Origin: Limanda limanda
Taxonomy: Eukaryota > Chordata > Actinopteri > Pleuronectiformes > Pleuronectidae
Direction: 5' to 3'
Length of the DNA stretch: 64,000 nucleotides
Assembly: GCF_963576545.1 (NCBI RefSeq)
Contig: NC_083653.1
Coordinates: 16,847,139-16,911,138 of the forward strand
This document shows, one piece after another, positions 49,550 through 61,202 of the stretch; within the stretch, counting starts at the first letter, position 1; the number at the start of each line of letters is the position of its first letter. The notes under the pieces were generated by a model. The model was not told where the DNA came from. It saw only the letters and a list, made by a program, of their open reading frames with translations, and did no database searches. A program made the position numbers and the translations under genes.

Positions 49550-51475
49550 TTATTAATATTTGGATAGGAGGTGGATATGTAAATTGTATGCTTTACATTT
49601 CTATATTCAGTATTGTAGCAACCCTGTGGCCTGTCAGTATCCTTTGCTCTCAGCCAATCAGGAGAATGTTTAGATGTGTGTCTTCTGTTGTTGTTGTTGT
49701 TGATCAAAGTTTTGACAAATGTGACATTTTAGGACGTTTTCAGGGGGAAAAATAAAATTGCAACGTTGGGACAAGTAAGGAAATATTTCATTTTACTCAC
49801 TTGAGTGTTGATGTAGTGACTCCGATAAAACAAGGTGGTGCACTTTAAGGAAAGGTTGAGTGAGTTCATGGTATAAAAGCCACAGCTGTGTACACATTTA
49901 GTATCCAGTGGCATTGTGAGGCTCCAAAACAGGAGGTATTGACTATGTAAATGTGTTTTTTATAGAGCTAAAAGTGATGCTGTAAATTAACAACAAGGGG
50001 CTTTACAGAGTGATGGTCTGGGGGGAGATGCTGTTCCGTCTGAACCTAGTCTAGTTGAAGTTTTGCATTTTTGCTGTAAAACTCTTTACCGCTCCAGTTT
50101 TTTTCCATCACTTATTTCCCCGCAGCTTTTCTAATCTACCTCCGCTCACCACACTTTATTCCTGCTGCTTCACTCGGTCACACGCGGCTGCACAGAGCAG
50201 GTTTCATTTCATTTATTTTGTATATTCCATCCAAAAACTCTGTTTCCAAATCAGTGCAGTATGAAATAAAAGTATAATAAGCTAATTAGAAAAGTACACG
50301 GGAGAATTAAGAGGAGATATTGAGAGCAGACTCAGCCTGGAGGGCCTGAGTCAGAGCCCACCCCCCCGCTCTGCAGGCTGATCACATATTCATATGGCGC
50401 AGCGAGTGATAAGTGATGAACTAATGACACGGAATCTGTGGCCATTTTACAGCCCCGTCACCCAGGTCAGTTCACAACCGGCTTGTAACTGTCACCATCT
50501 GCTCCAGCTGCTGCCTGTGATTTAGCTCAGGCCCTCGCAGGCGGCCATGACACTCGAGCGTGGGATAAAGGACGTGAAGAGGCGCCCGCTCGCCGCGCCA
50601 GGACGGGTCATCCTGGCTGCTCCTGCACACCTGTCTGCCATCAAACATGGAAATCACCCCGCTTACCCGCGTACTGTTGCATATTCCATGAGACAACATT
50701 GTGCTGCAACCTCATCGCATTGCAAAGTGGGTTATAAATACAAATTGTTGCACAACAGCCGCACACAAAAAAAAACTATTTTTTTGATCTCAACTCTAAG
50801 CCCGGGAGAAAATGAGGTTGATACGGAGCCTCCGCTGCAATAACCCATTCGCTTATTGAACCACAGCAGTTGGATACACTCTCCGCCTGCGGGCTTAAAC
50901 GAAAAAAGCAGAGCACGGTTGCTTGATTGAATGGGTTTGTAATGCAAGCCAAATAGGTTTGTTCTAATGGGAATCAGCCTCGTGACGGTGCGGAGGCTTA
51001 CAGCAGCGCTATAACAGCAGCGAGCAGCGGTGGCAAACCCCCCCATCCCGCTTTGATTGGCTGCGAGAGGCCCCGGCAACACTAAGGGGTTGCTGTGTTT
51101 ACTAATAGTCGTTTTACTGGGGTAATATTCAATGAGCCTTAACTTTAGAAATCACAGTGTCTCTGCGACAAGGGCTGTGATTGCATGGGTGTGTGTGTGC
51201 AGTGTGTGGCCGACTGTGCCCGTTCAGGTGCTTTTACTACGTCATAAAAGTCTCAAGTATCTCCACTGTGGCAGCGCTTTTAAAATTACACGTTCTGCCG
51301 TTGTGCCCTCGAGCTAAACACTGACCTGAATATACCTGAATACAACAGAGACCAAGAGAGGAGGAACAGTCGCCCTCATCTACTGTGGTTTGGGAAAGTA
51401 TCCTGACTGCACCGTTCTCACATGTTATGTCGCCGCCTTAAATAAAAGAGGTTCAAAACAAAACTAAACCTTCGA
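49550..51475. other. Intergenic stretch without recognised features
   Basis: No gene, RNA gene or clear repeat was recognised. Frames at 50547-50843 and 50732-51082 overlap on opposite strands and have no family features. Confidence 0.5.
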
Positions 51476-51533
51476 TTGAAATTCTTTCAATTTGTTTGCC
51501 CACAATTCAATCTGCAACTAGAAACCTCCGCCA

Positions 51534-51785
51534 AGGTCCAACGAACTTTTGTGAAATTACATTTAAATTCACTAGATCCAGATTTTCTGCACCAAATATC
51601 ACATGTTCATAAATCAGTCCCCAAAATATATCTGCGTTCTTCCTCGGGTCATGTCCCATCCTTCTAACAAGTTTGGTGGAAATTTAATCAGTTGTTATTG
51701 TGTAATCCTGCTTACAAACAAACAAACATACAAACCACAAGCAATAAAACGACAACAGTAACATAACCTTGTTGGTGGAGGTAGT
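51534..51785. repeat. Dispersed repeat with (AAAC)n-like tail
   Basis: Uninterrupted relative of the 22935-23350 repeat. It ends with 'acaaacaaacaaacatacaa' and 'ataaccttgttggtggaggt', a tail I recognise from fish short interspersed or RTE-type repeats. The family is not assigned. Confidence 0.55.
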
Positions 51786-51869
51786 TTATACCCCATAAAA
51801 GTTTATTTAAAATTTTTTCTCAAATGTACAAACTGAAATATTACATACATATATAGAAACTCTTCGCTC

Positions 51870-52470
51870 AGCACTAATTGAAGCTCCTTTGATGTCGATT
51901 ACACCCTCAAGTCTTCTTCTGTAAAACACGTCAAGCTTCACACACCTGGATTTGGGGATTTTCCGCCGTCCCTCTCTGCAGATCCTCTCGGGCTCTGTCG
52001 GGTTGGACGGTCAGTGAGCAGCCATTTTCTCCTGAGAGATGTTTGATTAGGTGTGAGTCGGGGCTCTGGGTGCGTCACTCAGCCTTGTCCTTAGCTTAGA
52101 GTCCTTGTCCTGCTGGAGGTTGAACCTTTAGCCCCTGGTTTTCAAAAAGGATATCACTGTGCTTTGCTAAAAGGCTGGTGATGAGTCCTGGTTTTATCCA
52201 AACACGACCCTCAGGACTGAATCTGTTCTGGTGTCATCAGACCAGAGGAGGAAGTTTCTAACAGTCTCAGAGTCCTTCAGGTGCTTTCAGAAGTAGAGAC
52301 TTCCATCTGGGTATAATCACCAGGATCTCTGGAGCTCAGCCACAGCGACCATCTGAATCTACCAAGGCCCTTCTCCCATTGGCCATTTCAGCAGGATGTC
52401 TACTTCTATGATCGGTCCTGGTCGTTCCAAACATCTTCATTAAAGAATTATGATGACCCTTGCCGGTGCC
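51870..52470 (-). pseudogene. Tc1/mariner transposase remnant
   Basis: On the - strand the sequence retains several blocks of the fish Tc1-like transposase gene, including one encoding W-S-D-D-T (52228-52245; canonical W-S-D-E-T-K around the second catalytic Asp) and, toward its 5' end, sequence for the G-R-R-P linker region, now scrambled. Deletions and frameshifts leave no open frame. Terminal inverted repeats were not found. It is a dead relic, like most fish Tc1 copies. Confidence 0.7.
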
Positions 52471-52699
52471 AGGATTATTACTCTACCTGTGCTATGGGGG
52501 AGCTGGACCAAGACGTGGAGGGGCTAAGGAAATACTCATTTTCAAAAGGAAGTTGTTGTTTTCCCTATAGGAGCACATAAGGCACACAGAACATTCTATA
52601 TAGGTTCATATATATGTATCTGTATTGAATATTCAACAAGCTATTAGTGTCCACAAGTAAATGAAACATCTTTCAGCACTTCAGTACTTTCTTCATCCG

Positions 52700-52800
52700 T
52701 GTTGTTCTTGGTTTGTACACTCAGGGTTGAATGCACTTGTTGTAAGTCGCTTTGGATGAAAGCGTCAGCCAATTGTAATGTAATGTAATGTAATGTAATC
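52700..52800 (+). mobile_element. L2-like LINE 3' tail, severely 5'-truncated
   Basis: About 100 bases match the last 100 bases of the LINE at 45425-47776 almost exactly: 'ttcttggtttgtacactcag', 'gtaagtcgctttggatgaaa', then (TGTAA)4-5. It is the same family, an independent insertion in the same orientation. Confidence 0.85.
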
Positions 52801-52914
52801 CATACAACACACCCCAGACTAAACAGCGCTACCTTCCATCGCACTGACGTAGAGGCAGAATTACTGCGTGAACACCAAACTTTCTGTTATGTGCCTCGGG
52901 GGGGAGGAGCAGCT

Positions 52915-53090
52915 TCTCTACGTGCCGAAGTGTCCTTGGGCAACACGCTGAACCTCAACTTGCCCCTGACGAGGGTTTCTTCAGAGTGTGAATGATTTGT
53001 GATGGAAGAAGTGTGGCGTACAGCAGCTCTGTTTGAACGGCTGGATCTGACTGGTTGATAGGATCAGAGAAGCTGTGTATAAATGCAGAT
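52915..53090 (+). repeat. Diverged fish interspersed repeat
   Basis: 'gaagtgtccttgggcaacac', 'gctgaacctcaacttgcccc' and, at the end, 'gtgtataaatgcagatcatt' match in order a repeat I recognise as very common in teleosts (usually ending 'tatataaatgcag'). Family unassigned. Confidence 0.5.
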
Positions 53091-56000
53091 CATTTAGTCT
53101 GATTAGCCAAAAGAGTGGATCTGAGGGCTGAGCCGAGGACCGCTGATACGTTCACATCTGCAGGGACCTGGCGTCAGTCATGTACCGAAACGTCTATTTG
53201 TGTCGTGTGAAAGGACGTCTGTGTGTCTGAGTGTGTTCTGCCTCGTGTTTTGTGTTGATTGTCGGCTGCAAACATGCATCAGCCTCCTAACGACCTGATT
53301 CCTCAGCCTCTCTGCAGCCACACGGACAGAGAATCACTCCCAGTCCTCCAGTATCGATCTGAGCACCACTGACACCTTTCAAACAACTTTGACTCTCATG
53401 CAGCAATTCATCCCGACAGGCTCAGACAGATGTGTGTCAGGTTTCTCGTGCTCGTGGAAATGCAGATTACAACATCCCCCCCTCCCCCTTTTTTCCCCTC
53501 TCCGCACAGAGGCTGTATTTTCCTCGGCCGGAAAACAAACACAAAGCAGTGGAAAGCTCTGAATTTATTCATTACCATCTCTCACCGTGACAAAGTGGAG
53601 TAAAGCTGGACTAATGATGGGGCAGAATGTAAATGGGGAAACTAGTCTGCTGGGAGCAGCAGGCCTGATCTATGAGTTTGCATGTGTTTTGCAACCTAAT
53701 ATAGCTTAGATAAGCAGACATTTTCCTAGGGACGCAGTTACAGCATAAAGAAGAGCATTAGGAAGCCAGGGTTGTCTCTCTCCCTCTGTGTGTGTGTGTG
53801 TGTGTGTGTGAGAGCCTGCCAAATGTGATTTATCTACACATAGGAGAATATATGAAAACTGTGATGAATGAGTGCGGGGAATAGCAAAAATTTTGTGCCA
53901 GCTCATGATCTTCAAATTTACCTCCGAGCACATGTTTGATTCCTTATGGGAACAAATATTATTGCAAATTCTCGCTCTTGTCTGATGTGTGAAATAAGAG
54001 ACAAGTTAAAACACCTCTAAATGTCCCAGTTTACAGTCTTCTGTAACGTTGGTCCTGGTATCTGCAGATATAGGTAAATGAATACATATAAAACCTTAAG
54101 TATGTCTCAGAAGCACAGTCAAGAACTACTGTCGTTTTTAAAGGGGAATCAGGGTTTGAGCAAAGACTTAAATCATCATCACAGCTAATTTTTTGCTCCG
54201 AGCTTTGTTTCCTCTGGAGGCAGCTTCATTAAAACACCGATACATTTTGTCAGAGTGGACAGCAAATCACCTGGACAACAATTTTCTACGTCTGACAGAA
54301 ACTCTGCTTTTAAAATGAGACTCTCCCTTTTGAAAAGGATGTTGGAGAGATAACAGTGCTGTTTCTTCAGAGGATGAGTGCCGAGCAAAAATGCCAAAAC
54401 TCTTGTAAGCTTTTATTTTTTATTATGTTATGAGGGAAGAAGAGTACCTAGCGGTCTATTCAGTTTTTTTCTGCCTCTTCTCTTTGAATTTTCAAGGCTG
54501 CTGTACAAAGGCACACCAAAAATATGTTTGAGATGGACTTGTGTTATTCATCTGGCACACAAAGTTCCAGCTTAAGGGGCATGAAGCACATTTCCTCTTT
54601 AGCTTGGGAAGTTACATGTTTATTTTTAGATTTCAAAGTACAGCGAGGTCCAGGAATGTTGAACTGTAGATCTAAACCAGTTTATATCCAATATTCAGAG
54701 AATAAAGTTTTAAACAATCAACAATTATAAAGAGTTTGGTGTATTTGTCACAGCGTCAACTCTTCTGGTCCAGGAAACCGAGGATCATGGGTAATATCCA
54801 CTGTTCAGACAAGACTCTTTAAGAGCATTATGTATGTAATGAATATTAAGACCCCCGTCAAGTATGACAGATATGAAGGAATATCCCACTCTCAGAATTA
54901 TGTCACATTATCTCTGAAACTACAGTCAGACAGTCTGTGGTCTTTCCCATATTCAAGCTGAGTGACATAGTTCAATTCCAAGAATTCTGTCATCAGTTCC
55001 ATGTTTGTCTTTTTTGTAGTTTTATGACAGTTTACTTAAATCTGAATCAATGAGTAAGAACGACAACACACAGAGATATTGCAAACTGTGCAGGCCGCCA
55101 GCAGCATTAAACAAACAGTTAAGCAATCAATGGCATATTCAAGACCAAAGTCCATAATACTAAAATAATGTAGGTTTAGTTTAGTTTTCTCTCCACATGA
55201 AATTCACCATGTATCAGCATACTGTTACTTTAAGTAAAACTGTAAATATATTATTACATAAGTACTGCATACAACAGAGTACGAAAAAATCATTATCAAA
55301 AAATGAAAAAACAGGGCAGTGAATGCAAATCCAACATTATATTTAATAATTTGTTTTTCATTGATTACATGTAATTATATGTTTTATATGTTTGTTTCTG
55401 ATTTATTTAATAAGAAATAGAGAACAGCAAAGGATGATTATTGTGTTCGCGCTGGCTGGTAAATTTGTGAGTGAAGTTGGCTCAGTTGGGATGATACAAG
55501 TGTACGAGCTTCATCACCAGTGTTTTGTTAAACTAGCAATCGCACAACTGATGTTTCAAACCCACAGACCCTGGACCAGTCACTGCTCTGAGCAAACAGG
55601 GAGACACTTATCTCCAAGTGTTTCATTAAATCATTGATAAACTGGAAATGTGGGAGGAAAATCAATCAAATTGCATTTGTATAAACCATATTCACAAATC
55701 ACAATTTGCCTCCAGGTCTAATGTGAAATAAAAAATGAAATAGCAATGTTTACTCTGGGAAAACAGCCAATAAATAAATGTAGAGAGATAAATAAAAGGG
55801 AAAATAAAACAATCAAGTAAATGTTATCCTTTCTATTTTTCATTTACATTAATTCATTTTATCAACTGATTGGTAGTGAATAAATAAAATAAAAAGCTTT
55901 TTGACCTTTGGATATAGTTGAAAGTTTAATTTCTCTGTAGGCTCCATTTGAATGTTATTTACCTCAGTTGTTTGTAACATTTTACTCTGCTCTGTCTCTG

Positions 56001-56825
56001 TCTGTGCTCAACATCCACCAGCGTGTTCAGTGATGTTAGGATCTTTGTTTTGTCTCTTTAACACTGTGCAACCTTACCTTTCTGAAGAGCTGCACCGGGT
56101 CTCCAAGCATTCTGCTCGAGACTATGTACAAGTTAAAGAAATGTTTACACGGCAGGTGCTGTGTTTACCCCACTGAAGTCAGGCAGCAAATTAAAAGGAC
56201 GTTTCTCTCTGGTGTGGCTTAAGGTTGTTCTCTCTGATGCCGGATTTAAGAAGAAATGCTGAAGATACACCAGTGGGAATAGCTGGAGTTTCTCGGCTGT
56301 TTCAAAGCAAACACTTCACTCTGAAATGGAGGGGACATCAAGTGTGCTTATAACAACAGCCAAAAACAGAGAGGTAGTTGCATGGGGATTTATTCATAGT
56401 GCATATACTTATTTTGCATTTCATGTAAAATAGACATCCATGTGTATATATACTGCAGGTAACAAAACAAAACAAAAAAATTCATCAATACATTAAAAAA
56501 CGTGGTAAAAAACAAGATTTGTCACATTTTCATGATAGAGACAAGTCAGAATGTTGGTGTTAAAAAAACACTGCATATTCTTTCAAAGGCACCAGAGTTC
56601 TGTTTGTGCAGAGTTACGGCCTTTGCACATTAACTGAGACGCAGACAGCAAATAATATTTAGATGAACTTCAACGCGCCTGATTAAGATTAAGCAAGAGA
56701 TGATATATCAACCAAAATATATGCAAGATGGGATCAACATCAAGCGATGAAGCACAGGTGCTGATTTCACCTGATGTTCTTTTACAGCAGGAAACATTTC
56801 CTGACGTCCATTGCACAGTTTGAAG
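53091..56825. other. Intergenic stretch before the cep128 3' end
   Basis: No gene was recognised. A GT run is at 53788-53810. An inverted fragment of the 26421-26836 tail lies at 55655-55712 ('cattttgtataaacc'-type block with 'atattcacaaatcacaattt'). The rest is A/T-rich and featureless to me. Confidence 0.55.
55655..55712 (-). mobile_element. Truncated LINE-type tail, second copy
   Basis: Reverse complement of the end of the 26421-26836 element: 'aatcaatcaaatt', 'tttgtata', 'catattcacaaatcacaatt'. Only the last 60 bases are present, as in extreme 5' truncation. Confidence 0.7.
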
Positions 56826-56844
56826 AGAAGCTGATGCAGAGATG

Positions 56845-56863
56845 TTTATTAAAACTTTTTAAT
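56845..56863 (-). terminator. Polyadenylation signals for the cep128-like gene
   Basis: On the - strand ATTAAA (56863-56858) and AATAAA (56850-56845) stand in tandem about 1.05 kb after the stop codon. They are the first canonical signals downstream of the stop, so the 3' UTR probably ends near 56825-56840. Confidence 0.5.
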
Positions 56864-57908
56864 TGTAAGTATATTGGTAAAAAGTCCCTGCTGTGCACAT
56901 TTGGCCCTTTCACTTTCTTCCACAGGAGCTGAGTCACTTGTTTCTTGATCTTGGCTTCAAGTCAGCTACATTCTCATATCTGTCTAACTCCAGAAATCTG
57001 TCTGTCTGTGGCTCATCGCCTTTACACTAGGCACGTGTGTTCTCAAGGTCCAAAGGAAGGGCCGTGTCAAATTTGGTGCTATTTGGACACATGATAAGTT
57101 CAACTCTCTTTGTCACTTTAACAGTCCTAGAGAGAAAACCAGCATCACCACAGACCAAGCAAACAGCCCATTCTAAACAGGCAGGTTTAGAACGGCCACT
57201 CTACAACTCCTTTAAAAGACAAAAATAACTGTGAGCAGTGGCTCAAGTCAATTATATTAAATAAATTGACATCTGACTGAGGAGGAAGTTGCTGTTCTTT
57301 TTCTACTGCTTCAAAATATGACACTGTCAACAAATTGATCCTGATTGGTTAGATTTGTTAATAAGAGAAGCAAAACCTCTGAGAAATTGAAATGTGGAAA
57401 CTTGCATCGAGTCTTCGAAGTTTCGGAAAGGGTACAAAAATATTAGTAATATGCAAATAGAAAAATATGCATTTTGTGTGCAAAGGCCTTAACTGTGTCC
57501 AAATCGTTTGAGCATAAACACATAATAAGAGGAGTACAGTTTGGTTTACAAGATTTTAAAAAGCCGTTGAGTTAAAAAGGTTGTAAAATAGAATGTAACA
57601 GTGAAATGATTTTGGTTGAAACCCAATAAATAACTTCACCTCAGGGTCTTATAAATAAAAAAACACGTGATAGTAGTTCCTCTTTTACAGTGTGCAAAAA
57701 TATGTCCTTCTTCAAAGTGTGTGTGAAATCTCTTTGTCGCTCCTCTGCTCTCGAGCACCTTCAGCATTCGCCTGCTTGAGGGAGTCGAGGAGGATAAGGG
57801 TCCGGTCCGGTCGGTTCTGGATGAGCACTGGACAGGTGCAGCCAGCTGTGCGCGTCGCTGTGTGTCCACGTTCCAACAAGTAGAGATAAAGGATCACTTG
57901 AGGTTGAG

Positions 57909-57982
57909 CTAATCTGTGAGTGGTTTGGCCCCGTTGACTACAGAGTCGCCCAGGTCCGAACTGGTCAGGCGTTTTTTAGGAG
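57909..57982 (-). CDS. cep128: cep128-like terminal coding exon
   Basis: On the - strand the acceptor 'tcccctctctgttgcag' ends at 57983. The first two bases complete a Ser codon begun in the previous exon, then PKKRLTSSDLGDSVVNGAK, PLTD and a TAG stop (57911-57909). The phase (1) matches the exon at 58620-58728 exactly, which supports both. This tail is basic then acidic and unstructured. I do not recall a matching tail in human CEP128, so the C-terminus is either lineage-specific or an alternative end. Confidence 0.75.
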
Positions 57983-58619
57983 CTGCAACAGAGAGGGGAC
58001 GGTGGAAGGAAGCCGAAAGAAAAGAGAGAAAGAACATTACATCCCCCAGCGTGTCAATCATCCAGTCTGAAACTCAACTGCAGAAGTAAAACAGTCCATG
58101 CTATCAATCTTCTACATCTAACTGTTGCTGCTACAGTCGTCGTGAATATGTATGACAACTGTACTGTCTGTTAACACTGGTGTCAAACAGCTGTCAATAT
58201 GTCGGGACACCGTCATTCTTAGAGGTCAAACAGACACAAAGGCACAGGAAGTACACTGTGCAAAAATCTGTAAGCTGCTAAGTGAAGAAGAACTACAATT
58301 CTGAGGCAGTGACGCACACGCACGCACACAAAATTAACGGAAGGTTTAATAAGTTGCGTTGTGTGTACCATGGTGAAATATATCTCGTATTGTTATGTAC
58401 AGAATTTCCCAGTTTAAGCTTTGATAATATAATGTGAGCTGCAGGAACATACTTACCCGACTAAAACCGCTGCTTAACTTTCGCCATTACCGTTTCCAGT
58501 ACAAACCATTTAACAATACATTTTTCAACTTATCAAGCAATGCACAAAACCATGGTAGACCACCTGGTAGACAAGCTGTCAGAACACAGGTTTAGCAGCT
58601 TCAATACAGAAATACTCAC

Positions 58620-58728
58620 ACAGAGAGTCAGACCTCCGGGAGCTGCTGAGGAATGTGCCAGGGCCTTTGATGCTGGAAGAAAGAGCAGCAAGTTTCAGGC
58701 TCCTGGACGTGACGTCCAGCTTCTCGTC
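58620..58728 (-). CDS. cep128: cep128-like exon, Ser-rich segment after the coiled coil
   Basis: Exon of 109 nt with acceptor 'cacctgtcttccag' and strong donor GTGAGTAT. It is entered in phase 0 and left after one base. It encodes DEKLDVTSRSLKLAALSSS, then IKGPGTFLSSSRRSDSL. The start continues the helix of the preceding exon (QEYR-DEKLD) before a Ser-rich, probably phosphorylated linker. The gene identity follows from neighbouring exons and gene order. Confidence 0.8.
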
Positions 58729-59009
58729 CTGGAAGACAGGTGGACACAGAGACAAGACTAAACAACAACAACAGACAGACAACCACACTATAGCAGAGCT
58801 GCAAGGCTGTGATGCAAGTTACAAAAAAGCTAAATATGTAATGGAGTAGAGCAAACTTATCAAGGTGAATGGTGGTCAATGTGTGTTGGATCCTTTTTTT
58901 GTTGAACTTGACTGACTGATCAGCTCCAAATGTTAATAATTTGGAAATGCTTGAAACAAGCCCTTTCCCACAGCTATACCAGTGCTTATTAGTTCAGATC
59001 TTTACCAAT

Positions 59010-59139
59010 GTTTATTGTGGAAATCTAGGAAGAGACAATTTAGATGAAACACACAGTGAAAACATCACTAGGATTATTTTATATTCAAATTCTGTCAATA
59101 GATCCCTTTCACCTAAATCTTACACACTGGACCTTTAAT
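59010..59139 (-). repeat. Fragment of a fish TTAA-type DNA element
   Basis: Read on the - strand it starts TTAAAGGTCCAGTGTGTAAG and continues 'atttaggtgaaagggatcta', an end that I recognise from abundant fish elements that insert at TTAA (piggyBac-like). Only about 130 bases are clear. It lies in the cep128-like intron. Confidence 0.5.
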
Positions 59140-60548
59140 TTCACAATGTTGAATATCCATTGTAAATATGTCACTGGTGTTTATAGGTGTGTTTCTCTAC
59201 ATTGAGCGTTGGAGCTCTAATGGTGAGGTCAGGGGGGTTACACCAGGTCAACACTCTCTACTGGTTTCCACTTTGAGATATTCACAAGAAACTAAAACCA
59301 TGAGCTCCTTTTGTGGCCTCAGGTTCAAAGACAGCTCCCTCCTGCATAACCAGACAAGGCTTTGATCCACAATCGCATGCACATTGCCCAGCTACGTTTA
59401 ACACAAACACACATACATACACACACACACACAAGTGGAGATGCAGGTAAACTGAGATAAACAACCAATTTGGTGGAATTCAGTTACTGTTTCCACACTA
59501 TATCCCCAGGTGTTGACACCTCTATCTATATCAGAGATGTTTTTATGGTACTGCACTTCACAGAGCACACACCACACACATTCAATGTACTGTAAAATCA
59601 GAGTTGTGGGACAAATCTTGTCATCCCCAAAAAGGGTGTTTGGACATCATAAGTGTTCCGCAGATTAATGTTCGGTTGAGGAGAGTGATTTGTGAAGTGG
59701 CTGCGACCTTGTATGATAAAAGCTTCTCGTACAGACATTGATTTGCTTGTAAACATGCAGGTTAATGTGTCCCAGTCTGAGCAGATATCTCTAAATATTT
59801 TGTGATTCTGTTGCAGCCCTCGCCAAGTGACTGCTGACATTTTGACACATGTGACAGATTTCTTTAATATTGTGTATTTAGATCATCAACATCACAGATG
59901 TCCTGTGATTTCCAGGAAAATAATCAACCCCGATAGTTTGAATAGAGCTTTTAAAATTCAAACAGAGAACCACTATTGTATGTGTTGGGCTGTTTGTTGT
60001 TGTTTGCGTTGCTGAGTCTCATCAAGATGTAAGTCTCTTAAAGAGATTCAATCCATCGTTTTTCCTTAAACAAACCCCGGGTGGGCAACAGCTATTAAGC
60101 TAATGCAATCGTCACTTACGATTCGACGCGGGAGTCATTTGGCAAACCAACAGGGTAATCTGGCAGATTAAAACCATTTAAAAAGTGAGTGTATGGCTGT
60201 TTCGGGGAAGGTTGCATACTGCTAATGGCAGCTGTCAGCAATGATGCCTCGATGTCTCCCTTGACTGCTCTATAGCACAGTAGATGACTGCGGGGATTAA
60301 GAGTGACTGGTGAAATTCATCTTTTGTTCGACTCTATGTTTGTGCCACTTCTCCGGCTTGTCTCACTCTGTCCATCCAGCGTGTGAAGTCAGTCATTTAT
60401 TCGTATAGTTGTATATTAGGTGCGGTACACACATTGGCTCCAGTGTGGGCGACCTAGACTCACAAATGGCTCCCGACAACAGGATGTCCTCGACCAAACG
60501 GCTGCTGTTTGAACAAAGCTGTGCAATTAGGGACTGAAATGGAAAAAG

Positions 60549-60766
60549 GTGTAGGTTGTTGTGTGCGAGTACAAGCTCTTGTTAGGCATTATAGAGCTGG
60601 TTGTCTGCGTGGGCGTGTGTGTGTTTGTGTCGTACTCTGTACTCTTGGATTTGTTGTGTAGGTTGTTGTGTGCGAGTACGAGCTCTTGTTAGGCATTATA
60701 GAGCTGGTTGTCTGCTTGGGCGTGTCTGTGTGTGTGTTTGTGTCGTACTCTGTACTCTTGGATTTG
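60549..60766. repeat. Tandem duplication (107-bp period) covering an exon end
   Basis: 60549-60653 and 60656-60766 are near-identical head-to-tail copies sharing 'ttgttgtgtgcgagtac', 'aggcattatagagctggttg' and 'cgtactctgtactcttggat'. The second copy holds the last 17 or so bases and donor of the 60749-60862 exon. The first holds the same donor without an exon in front. A 6-base GT-type insertion separates the copies in length. Confidence 0.85.
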
Positions 60767-60862
60767 GCGTTTGGACTCGTCCAGCTGGTGCTGCAGGTCC
60801 CAGACGATCTCTTTGTATTTGGTGTATCGCTGCTCGACCATGTCCCTCTGCCGCTGTGACTC
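60749..60862 (-). CDS. cep128: cep128-like coiled-coil exon
   Basis: Exon of 114 nt (38 codons, phase 0 on both sides) with acceptor 'cattttgtgccttcag' and donor GTACGA. It encodes ESQRQRDMVEQRYTKYKEIV, then WDLQHQLDESKRQIQEYR, a charged heptad-rich helix. From memory the human CEP128 C-terminal region has R-Y-S-K-Y-R followed by L-Q-H and D-D-T-K at the same spacing, soon after a P-E-K...D-F-K-D block, which the next upstream exon also has. CEP128 is a subdistal-appendage protein of the mother centriole acting in ciliary signalling. The other reading, some other centrosomal coiled-coil protein, is possible, but the position next to nrxn3 favours CEP128. Confidence 0.82.
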
Positions 60863-61124
60863 CTGAAGGCACAAAATGGAGACTGTCATCATAACCCACC
60901 AGACGCAAAACACAACAGACCTAAACAAAGTCTTAACCGTCTAATATTGAAAGAACAATACTCAAATTATAGGAAAATGTGTCAGAGTATCCTTTCAAAG
61001 TCTGTTCCTCTGGTTCCACAGATTTCATGTTTTACTCTACCTGAGGTTGGTGATTTAAAGGGAAGAAAATAGAGTTGATGTGAAAGCATATAAAATCAAT
61101 AAGAGATGGTACCAGTGAACCCAC

Positions 61125-61202
61125 CTCTAAATCTTTGAAGTTGTCCATCAGACATTGTTTTTCAGGAATTGACTCCAGGTGGTCGAGGGCTATTCTTGTG
61201 TT
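61125..61202 (-). CDS. cep128: cep128-like exon with HLESIPEK motif
   Basis: Exon of 78 nt (26 codons, phase 0/0), acceptor 'tatgtatcatttccag', donor GTGGGT. It encodes NTRIALDHLESIPEK, then QCLMDNFKDLE. The H-L-x-S-x-P-E-K and D-F-K-D-like blocks are, as I recall, present near the C-terminus of human CEP128. It joins in frame to the next exon (FKDLE-ESQRQ). Confidence 0.82.

Noticed and set aside
40466..57600. dio2 expected between nrxn3 and cep128
   Set aside because: No frame resembling a deiodinase was seen on either strand.
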